Part shown: one piece after another, positions 1 to 5,016 of the stretch
Numbering within the stretch: position 1 is the first letter of the stretch
How the letters are laid out: each line of letters starts with the position of its first letter
Translations under genes and position numbers: made by a program
Notes under the pieces: generated by a model
Told to the model about the DNA's origin: nothing
Databases searched by the model: none
The model's input: only the letters and a program-made list of their open reading frames with translations
Source of the DNA: Spirochaetaceae bacterium
Lineage (GTDB): Bacteria; Spirochaetota; Spirochaetia; Treponematales; Breznakiellaceae
Length of the DNA stretch: 5,016 bases
Direction: 5' to 3'
Assembly: GCA_031258335.1 (NCBI GenBank)
Contig: JAIRMY010000121.1
Location: 1 to 5,016, forward strand

Positions 1-2403
1 TTTGCCCGTAAGCCTACAGACGCGGAGAGCTACCGCGGTAAAACAACTACAGAACTAAAGGCGGATTTTGATGATTTCGCGGTGAAAGAGACGGCCAACT
101 TGACCGGCGAATTAGGGCAAATATACAAAGATCTGGTTGCTGCCGGCAAGAGCTTCATATTCTATACGGAGGATAACCGCAGGGGGTATGACGCGTGCCT
201 GAAACATAAAACAGCCTTGAATGATATGTTTTCCGCCATGGAGGCCCATTCCAGGCAGCAAAAGTTGGATCCGAGACTGGCCGAGTCGTTTATAAAAGAA
301 ATATCCGGCATTTTTGACTGCGGTTACGAGACGGCGGTCGCCATCTATAACAAGAAAGCGAACTTACAGGGCGCTTACATCCCTAAGAGTATACATTTTC
401 AGGTTCAGTGCGACTATTGCCGTAAATGGATTACCGATTTTGCAAATGAGGCGGAGGCGCGGGAAAAGAAATGTCCGTACTGCGGGCGGGCGCTCTACAG
501 GAAGTGCGTCAGATGCAACAAGCAGGTGCTCGTTTCCGGCGGTAAATGTCCCGAATGCGGGCTCGATTTTCCTGATGCCGCCAAGTTCGCAAAGTACACC
601 GCCGATGCGGAACAGGCCCTTCGCAGGAGCGATTTTGAAGCGGCGTACAGCGCCCTGAACGAGGCGCGGCGTTATGCCGATCCGGGGGAAAAGGGCAGAA
701 CCGATGAACTGGCGGCGCGTATTTCCTCGGAAGAGCGGGCCGGCGCCGCCCTTTCCCGCGCTCGTAAGAGGTTTGCGGATGCCGGAAAACTCTCATCGTA
801 CGGGAAGGCTGACGAGTGCGTGGCAATTTTGCGGGACTGCCCCGGTTTTGAACCCGCTGTAAATTTTCTGCTGTCAACACCGCCGGAAGCCTGCAAGGGC
901 ATTTCGGTCGGCGCGGACAGTTTAGCCTGCGTAGCGAATATCGGTTGGACGCCCTCATCGGAGCAGGGGGTAGGCTACCGGCTCGTCAGGAAACAGGGTA
1001 AAACGATACCAAGCGGCAAAATTGACGGAGAGACGCTGGTTGACAACACCAAAGATACCACATACCGCGACAAAACCATACTGCCGGGGCAGTGGTACGG
1101 CTACGCCGTCTTTGCCGTCAGGCAAGGGGTGTTTTCTTCCGGGAGGGGGGAAACCCTCCTCCTCCTTGCCGATGTTACCGATGTCCGCGCCGAGCAGGTA
1201 AACAAGAGCATCAGGCTCACATGGGACGCGCCGAAGAACAGCGCGGGCATTACCATACGCCGGATTCGGGGCGGGAAGGAAACCGTGCTGACCTGTGAGG
1301 CGCACGGCAGCTTTAAGGATACTGATGTAGAGTACGGCGTTGCGCATACATACAGACTCTGCGCCAATTATGCCGGACTGTCCCCCAGCCGGGGGGTGGA
1401 TATCGTCATCACCCCTATGCACAAAATCGAATCGTTCACGATTTCCGCAAAAAAAATTAAGGAGAACGCGGAGAACGCCTACAATGTTTCATGGGATATA
1501 AACCGGCGAGGGATAGACCTGTGTGTGCTCGTTGACGGTAAAAAAGTCCGGAAGTTGAAGTCCGATGCGGGAAACTGCGAGCTGGAACTGCCGGTAAACG
1601 GCTTCCATACGATTACTGTCTTGGCATACTCCGGCGACGACAACTGGCTGCCAAGCAAGAACAGCGTGGAGGTCAATACATACTCCCCTTGTTCTATTGA
1701 CAAGGCGCTATCGAGTCTCCACGAGGAAATGATTGCTGGTTTGCGGGAATCGGCATACAACGTAGAACTACATCTTAAAATCGGCGGCGTCATCCCCAAA
1801 GACATTGCCGGTTTCTACTATGCGGTCAGAACCAACGCTGACCTGAACCGCTGGCCGTCCGCTCAGGACATAGGCACGGCGCATGATATTCAGAGGCTTA
1901 GCTTGGCGGCGTACCGGAAAAACGGGGAAATACTGCATAGGGAGACCGCCCGCGAGGAAACTTCGTATTACGTATCGCTTTTTACCATTTACAATTTTGC
2001 CGGCAAAGAAATCGTATCCGAGCCGAAACGGTGCCGCTTCGACCGTCAATTAAAGGCGGAAGTATTTTGGAAGGTGAGCAAGAGCTTTTTGGGTAGCCTG
2101 AATTTGGCCATAGAGATTTGCGGAAACCGTCCTTTATCACAAGCGCCCCGGTTAGTGTTATGCGCCTGCGCCGGCGACTGGTATTTGCTTTCCCATAAGG
2201 ACCCCAAAGCGATGCAACTGTTGACTATACCCGCCGTCGAGATGGAAAACCCGCGAAAGACATACAACATGAGTTATGAATTGAAGCTGGATTTATCCGC
2301 CCGGCAGTTGAAAAACACAAAATTCTTTTTATTTGAATCTGACCCTGCCCCAGACGAGGAATTTACCCTTCACTGGGCAAAAGGTTTTACAGGGAAGATA
2401 TAG
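1..2403 (+). CDS. Partial (5' end missing) double zinc ribbon / TPR-like / triple fibronectin-III-like protein
   Basis: The frame is open from base 1 to the TAG at 2401-2403, giving 800 residues with no start in view. A GTG at 82 is in frame, but no Shine-Dalgarno precedes it and the 27 codons before it read as ordinary protein, so the true start is upstream. Counting from base 1, residues 1-135 look helical and were not recognised. Residues 137-186 carry four CxxC pairs (C137/C140, C158/C161, C169/C172, C183/C186), a typical double zinc ribbon. Residues about 195-290 look like TPR-type helical hairpins. Three beta domains follow at about 299-388, 389-472 and 474-558. Their core tryptophans W316, W408 and W498 are 92 and 90 residues apart, and the first two have Fn3-style late tyrosines (Y368, Y451). 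Residues about 575-800 are beta-rich and unassigned. No membrane segment is visible, so a cytoplasmic location is likely. The stop codon overlaps the ribosome binding site of the GTPase gene, so the two are probably in one operon. The function is unknown; a scaffold or sensor for the GTPase is inference. Confidence is high for the gene and good for the domains. Confidence 0.8.
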   Translation, partial: FARKPTDAESYRGKTTTELKADFDDFAVKETANLTGELGQIYKDLVAAGKSFIFYTEDNRRGYDACLKHKTALNDMFSAMEAHSRQQKLDPRLAESFIKEISGIFDCGYETAVAIYNKKANLQGAYIPKSIHFQVQCDYCRKWITDFANEAEAREKKCPYCGRALYRKCVRCNKQVLVSGGKCPECGLDFPDAAKFAKYTADAEQALRRSDFEAAYSALNEARRYADPGEKGRTDELAARISSEERAGAALSRARKRFADAGKLSSYGKADECVAILRDCPGFEPAVNFLLSTPPEACKGISVGADSLACVANIGWTPSSEQGVGYRLVRKQGKTIPSGKIDGETLVDNTKDTTYRDKTILPGQWYGYAVFAVRQGVFSSGRGETLLLLADVTDVRAEQVNKSIRLTWDAPKNSAGITIRRIRGGKETVLTCEAHGSFKDTDVEYGVAHTYRLCANYAGLSPSRGVDIVITPMHKIESFTISAKKIKENAENAYNVSWDINRRGIDLCVLVDGKKVRKLKSDAGNCELELPVNGFHTITVLAYSGDDNWLPSKNSVEVNTYSPCSIDKALSSLHEEMIAGLRESAYNVELHLKIGGVIPKDIAGFYYAVRTNADLNRWPSAQDIGTAHDIQRLSLAAYRKNGEILHRETAREETSYYVSLFTIYNFAGKEIVSEPKRCRFDRQLKAEVFWKVSKSFLGSLNLAIEICGNRPLSQAPRLVLCACAGDWYLLSHKDPKAMQLLTIPAVEMENPRKTYNMSYELKLDLSARQLKNTKFFLFESDPAPDEEFTLHWAKGFTGKI
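1141..1160 (+). other. G-rich inverted repeat inside the first gene
   Basis: GGAGGG (1142-1147) can pair with CCCTCC (1154-1159) across a six-base GGGAAA loop, with one more possible G-U pair at the base. It lies in the codons for the end of the first Fn3-like domain. There is no U tract after it, so it is not an intrinsic terminator. It may affect translation speed or may be chance. Confidence 0.4.
1449..1456 (+). repeat. A8 homopolymer tract in the first gene
   Basis: Eight adenines run through codons for Ala-Lys-Lys-Ile in the third Fn3-like domain. Tracts of this length can cause polymerase or ribosome slippage. The frame reads through intact here. Confidence 0.5.
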
Positions 2404-2408
2404 GAGGA
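2402..2408 (+). promoter_or_regulatory. Ribosome binding site of the GTPase gene, overlapping the upstream stop codon
   Basis: AGGAGGA lies 8 bases before the ATG at 2417 and shares two bases with the TAG stop of the preceding gene. A ribosome terminating there would sit directly on this site, so translational coupling is plausible. It decides the start of the GTPase gene: the longer in-frame reading from 2333 has no such site and would overlap the upstream gene. Confidence 0.8.
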
Positions 2409-2416
2409 GAGAGAAA

Positions 2417-3517
2417 ATGGCGAAATTTACATGCCCGTTCTGCATTCAAGAGTACGACAAAAGCAATGTTCTTTATACTTGCCCTGAATGCGGAGAAACA
2501 GCGACCCCGCAGACTTTCGAGAGAGAGCCTATTAAGTGCCGGAAAACAGGTTGCGGCGGTGTTGCTTCCTTGCGCAAATGCCCACGCTGTGGCGCGGTTA
2601 TTCCCAAAACCGCGCTTGAAACACCCAATCTGCCTTTCAGCATAGTCGGTGTAACTAACTCAGGCAAGACGAATTACATCACCGTCATGCTGCATGAATT
2701 GGGAAAAGCATCGGGTTTACGGCTCGCTTTGGCGCACCAGACCGATGATACGCTTAAACATCAGAGGAAAAACTACACGCTCATCTATGAGGATCATACC
2801 CGCCCTGACAGTACACTAGGGGGGGAGAGTATGCCGCAGATATGGAGCATAGGGAATCTCCAGAAAAAATCCGGTGACAAGGTGCCTCGTTATACATTTA
2901 CCATCTTTGACGGCGCTGGTGAGGATCATGAAAACAACCTTGTCCCTTCATCGACCGTATGCCGGTATATCAAAGCATCAAAAGCAATCATCCTCGCCAT
3001 AGACCCCCTCGTGCTGTCCAACATACAGAGAGGCGGTGTCGTCGACCCGGATGTCATGAAGAACTCGCTCGGCGGATATACGGGAGCAACGAAGAATGCC
3101 GCCGATGTCATCAACAGCGTGGTTTCGTATATCAAGGCGGCGCGGGGGATAAGTTCCTCTAAACTGCTCGATATTCCCGTTGCCGTTGTGCTGACAAAGT
3201 TCGACACGATTATCAACCACAGGTCGTTCGGGCCTCAGGCGCTCGTAAAAAAGAAAAGCCTAAATGTTAGAGACGGCAGAGTCAATATAACCGAAATTAA
3301 GCAGGTTGACGGCGAAATCCGCAACTGGCTCCATGAAATTGGGGAAGGCGCGTTCATTAACGTGCTGGAGTCGCACTTTAAGGAATTTTATTTCTTCGGG
3401 GTTTCAAGTTTTGGCGCCCCCCCGGTAACTCAAGACACCCTGGTGAAGGACATACGCCCGCACCGGGTATTGGATCCTATACTGTGGCTCTTCAAAAAGT
3501 CAAAGTTCATCGATTGA
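2417..3517 (+). CDS. Zinc-ribbon P-loop GTPase (TRAFAC-like, possibly DO-GTPase2 family)
   Basis: A complete gene of 366 residues, with ATG at 2417 and TGA at 3515-3517 followed at once by an in-frame TAA. Residues 1-60 hold two Cys4 clusters: C6/C9 with C22/C25, then C41/C46 with C55/C58. The second has an unusual CxxxxC knuckle. The GTPase domain starts near residue 72: G1/Walker A is GVTNSGKT (78-85, with K84 and T85), G3 is DGAG (165-168) after the hydrophobic strand FTIF, and G4 is TKFD (260-263) after strand VAVVL. A VSSFGA stretch (329-334) is the likely G5 loop. The TKxD form favours GTP over ATP. The Ras-like strand order is expected for TRAFAC GTPases; the switch I threonine was not identified. 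G3 and G4 are about 95 residues apart, longer than in minimal Ras-like proteins. Assignment to the double-GTPase 2 (DO-GTPase2) family rests on general resemblance and the GAP1-like neighbour, and is tentative. The likely role is a nucleotide-dependent switch in a conflict or signalling complex. No membrane segment is seen. Confidence 0.8.
   Translation: MAKFTCPFCIQEYDKSNVLYTCPECGETATPQTFEREPIKCRKTGCGGVASLRKCPRCGAVIPKTALETPNLPFSIVGVTNSGKTNYITVMLHELGKASGLRLALAHQTDDTLKHQRKNYTLIYEDHTRPDSTLGGESMPQIWSIGNLQKKSGDKVPRYTFTIFDGAGEDHENNLVPSSTVCRYIKASKAIILAIDPLVLSNIQRGGVVDPDVMKNSLGGYTGATKNAADVINSVVSYIKAARGISSSKLLDIPVAVVLTKFDTIINHRSFGPQALVKKKSLNVRDGRVNITEIKQVDGEIRNWLHEIGEGAFINVLESHFKEFYFFGVSSFGAPPVTQDTLVKDIRPHRVLDPILWLFKKSKFID
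2819..2825 (+). repeat. G7 homopolymer tract in the GTPase gene
   Basis: Seven guanines lie in codons for Leu-Gly-Gly-Glu between the G1 and G3 motifs. A one-base slip would disrupt the GTPase before G3. The tract is at the short end for phase variation. Confidence 0.5.
3417..3423 (+). repeat. C7 homopolymer tract in the GTPase gene
   Basis: Seven cytosines lie in codons for Gly-Ala-Pro-Pro, just after the putative G5 loop. It is the second seven-base G/C tract in the same gene. A slip would alter only the last 30 or so residues. Confidence 0.5.
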
Positions 3518-3518
3518 T

Positions 3519-3525
3519 AAGGAGG
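3519..3525 (+). promoter_or_regulatory. Ribosome binding site deciding the GTG start of the GAP1-like gene
   Basis: AAGGAGG lies 7 bases before GTG at 3533 and overlaps the second of two tandem stop codons (TGA at 3515, TAA at 3518) that end the GTPase gene. No ATG sits at a suitable distance, so GTG is the supported start. The stop-on-Shine-Dalgarno layout repeats the one at the previous junction and suggests coupled translation. Confidence 0.8.
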
Positions 3526-3532
3526 AATTAAC

Positions 3533-5016
3533 GTGTTTTCCGAACTCATTTACACTCGCTGCCGGCAAGGCATAGACATACTGAAACCGGGGAAAACGAT
3601 TTCAGGCGACGGGTTCAAGGTCTATTCCTGTACACCGGCTTTGATGAAGGACGGCGGCGCCGACCTGCCGTTTTTGTTCGATGCAGTACAGAAAAGGCAG
3701 CCCTGCAACGACCCTGACTTTATGGACGATGCATATCTGTATTTCGTCCCTGACAAGGGCGAACGATTCATGGTTGACTTTCACCCGGTTCCCTATGACC
3801 CTAACGCCAAGGGTGATTACTCCCATCGCGGGGGCAATCTCGTGAACCAGATTATTGCCGGCGACTTTTCCGGCTTCTACCCGTTCGAATTATTTAGGGA
3901 CGACGACCTTTGGAACGCGAAGGGACGCGGCGAGGCGTACTACTATGAAACCCCGCCCGCTCCGCTGCCCGCCCGTGATGTGGAAAACCCTGCCGGGCAA
4001 ATCAATACTGACGACATCGCCGCGTTCATTTCGGACGGACGCAAAGAGGCGTTCATGGCAGCGGTCTCATTTCTGATTTCCCAGTATGAACAGCCTCCCG
4101 AAAATCGAAAGTTCCTCGTGATTCGTGACGAGTCATCCGAGAAGATTGAACTGTGGATTGCGGCGATTGAGCTTGCCTTCTCGCCACGTATGGCTTCCGC
4201 AATCCCTTTTGCGACGAGGATGGATAAGTTTGCCTCCGCCAATCGCTACACCGTCAACCAGATGGGAGTCTATCAAACGCAGATCAATCTTCAGGACCCT
4301 AACCAAAAACAACGATACCGCGCCATGCTTGTAGGCGTTGATCAACGGGATCGGGTAAATACAGCGGCGGCCCGCCCCCTCGTCAATTCACCGTTTGTGC
4401 TGCTTGACGGCAAGGAAAAACGCGCTGCCTTTGAAGCGGATACTTCCCATCGTTACTACCGTCTTATAAGCGCCTTCGACCATAAGCACAGAACCTTCTG
4501 CCGTGAATTCTTACAGATGCTTGACATTGCCACGCCGAGTTCCGACATCTACCGCCTGTTTGATTGTTTTACAGTCCTGAAAGACACCGATTCTCTGCCC
4601 AATGTACAAACACTTGAAAAAATCCTCTCCGAGTTGGGTAGATACGGCGTGTTTAAAAGCCCGGAGCTTCTGAACCTGTACAATCGTATCAAGGCGGAAC
4701 TAGCACGCTTTTTGCGTGATGATCTGAACAGCGCGTTGCATATCATCGAATGGCTGCAAAAGGTTTCAAAAGTGGTGGGAGACAATGACGCTCCGCGGCA
4801 GTTCACAGGCATAGTGTGCAAGGAGTTTGCCGAACAAGTCTTCAACAAACCGGATGCCAGACGAATCGCCGGTCTCTGGGAAAGTATTCGTAACACGGAA
4901 TTCGCGTCCGGCGTGGCCGAATACCTTGTAGCCTTGTCAACCTTGCAGACTTACAAGGAACATACCCGGCGGTTTTCGACAACCGACAGAATTACATTCG
5001 TCCTCGTTTATCTTGA
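3533..5016 (+). CDS. Partial (3' end missing) GAP1-like GTPase-associated protein
   Basis: The frame starts at GTG 3533 and stays open for 494 full codons to the window edge; the TGA in the last bases is out of frame. The N-terminal beta-rich part (about 1-140) opens with a YT...QGIDIL-type start and an SGDGF turn, and includes YSHRGGN (96-102) followed by LVNQ and a GDFSGFYPFELF stretch. This resembles the 'R.GN' signature I recall for GAP1 N-terminal domains. A middle domain (about 174-310) has a predicted helix, NRKFLVIRDE (191-200), a tryptophan at W208 in ELWIAAIELAFSP, then IPFATR (224-229). This matches the order 'strand - W-IAA helix - P - FATY/R' that I associate with the GAP1 middle domain. 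Residues about 340-494 are mostly helical. In known modules GAP1 is encoded next to GTPases and is thought to partner them; its biochemical activity is not established. Full-length family members are usually longer, so several hundred residues may be missing. Confidence is high for the gene and moderate for the family, since no profile search was possible. Confidence 0.6.
   Translation, partial: MFSELIYTRCRQGIDILKPGKTISGDGFKVYSCTPALMKDGGADLPFLFDAVQKRQPCNDPDFMDDAYLYFVPDKGERFMVDFHPVPYDPNAKGDYSHRGGNLVNQIIAGDFSGFYPFELFRDDDLWNAKGRGEAYYYETPPAPLPARDVENPAGQINTDDIAAFISDGRKEAFMAAVSFLISQYEQPPENRKFLVIRDESSEKIELWIAAIELAFSPRMASAIPFATRMDKFASANRYTVNQMGVYQTQINLQDPNQKQRYRAMLVGVDQRDRVNTAAARPLVNSPFVLLDGKEKRAAFEADTSHRYYRLISAFDHKHRTFCREFLQMLDIATPSSDIYRLFDCFTVLKDTDSLPNVQTLEKILSELGRYGVFKSPELLNLYNRIKAELARFLRDDLNSALHIIEWLQKVSKVVGDNDAPRQFTGIVCKEFAEQVFNKPDARRIAGLWESIRNTEFASGVAEYLVALSTLQTYKEHTRRFSTTDRITFVLVYL

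Noticed and set aside
82..84. GTG as the start of the first gene
   Set aside because: It has no Shine-Dalgarno upstream, and the frame stays open and protein-like to base 1, so the gene most likely starts before the window.
509..958. 149-codon minus-strand open frame
   Set aside because: It is opposite the zinc ribbon and TPR-like region, with an Arg/Pro-rich translation lacking domain character; a shadow of the plus-strand gene.
1141..1170. Intrinsic terminator from the GGAGGG/CCCTCC stem
   Set aside because: There is no U-rich tract after the stem and it lies in the middle of an open gene.
955..1422. 155-codon minus-strand open frame opposite the first gene
   Set aside because: It lies wholly inside a well-supported coding region with recognisable domains; its translation is rich in Pro/Arg/Gly with no motif, as expected of a shadow frame.
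2333..2416. 28-residue N-terminal extension of the GTPase gene
   Set aside because: It would overlap the end of the first gene, lacks a ribosome binding site, and adds a low-complexity basic stretch before the zinc ribbon. ATG 2417 has an ideal AGGAGG.
4549..4896. 115-codon minus-strand open frame opposite the GAP1-like gene
   Set aside because: The plus-strand frame is continuous here and contiguous with the GAP1-like domains; the antisense translation shows no recognisable motif.
5014..5016. TGA at the very end of the window as the stop of the third gene
   Set aside because: The gene's codons fall at 5012-5014 and 5015 onward, so this TGA is out of frame and the gene continues past the window.

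Overview
The window holds one co-directional stretch of three tightly packed plus-strand genes. There is almost no non-coding DNA: the two gaps are 13 and 15 bases, and the first and last genes run off the window edges. Base composition is roughly balanced. The two visible internal starts carry strong AGGAGG-type Shine-Dalgarno sequences, and one gene starts with GTG. This fits a mid-GC bacterium of a Firmicutes/Clostridia or spirochaete type, but the sequence does not fix the taxon. No rRNA, tRNA, CRISPR, insertion sequence, internal promoter or terminator was recognised.

Region 1 (1-2403) encodes the last 800 residues of a large cytoplasmic-looking protein. It has a helical N-terminal part, a double zinc ribbon made of four CxxC pairs, a short TPR-like helical stretch, three consecutive fibronectin-III-like beta domains with the core tryptophan repeating every 90-92 residues, and a beta-rich C-terminal region. 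Region 2 (2417-3517) encodes a complete 366-residue protein with two N-terminal zinc-ribbon-like Cys4 clusters fused to a P-loop GTPase domain with G1, G3 and G4 motifs (GVTNSGKT, DGAG, TKFD). Region 3 (3533-5016, open at the end) encodes at least 494 residues that resemble the GTPase-associated protein 1 (GAP1) family in its N-terminal and middle domains.

A GTPase beside a GAP1-like protein matches, from memory, the GTPase-centred 'GAP1 / double-GTPase (DO-GTPase)' modules predicted to be NTP-dependent conflict (defence) or signalling systems in bacteria. The working model, which is inference, is an operon with three parts. The Zn-ribbon/Fn3 protein would act as sensor, scaffold or effector carrier. 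The Zn-ribbon GTPase would be the nucleotide-driven switch. The GAP1-like protein would be its obligate partner. All three look intracellular, with no signal peptide or clear membrane segment in the visible parts. The effector, if there is one, probably lies outside the window or in the missing N-terminus of the first gene.
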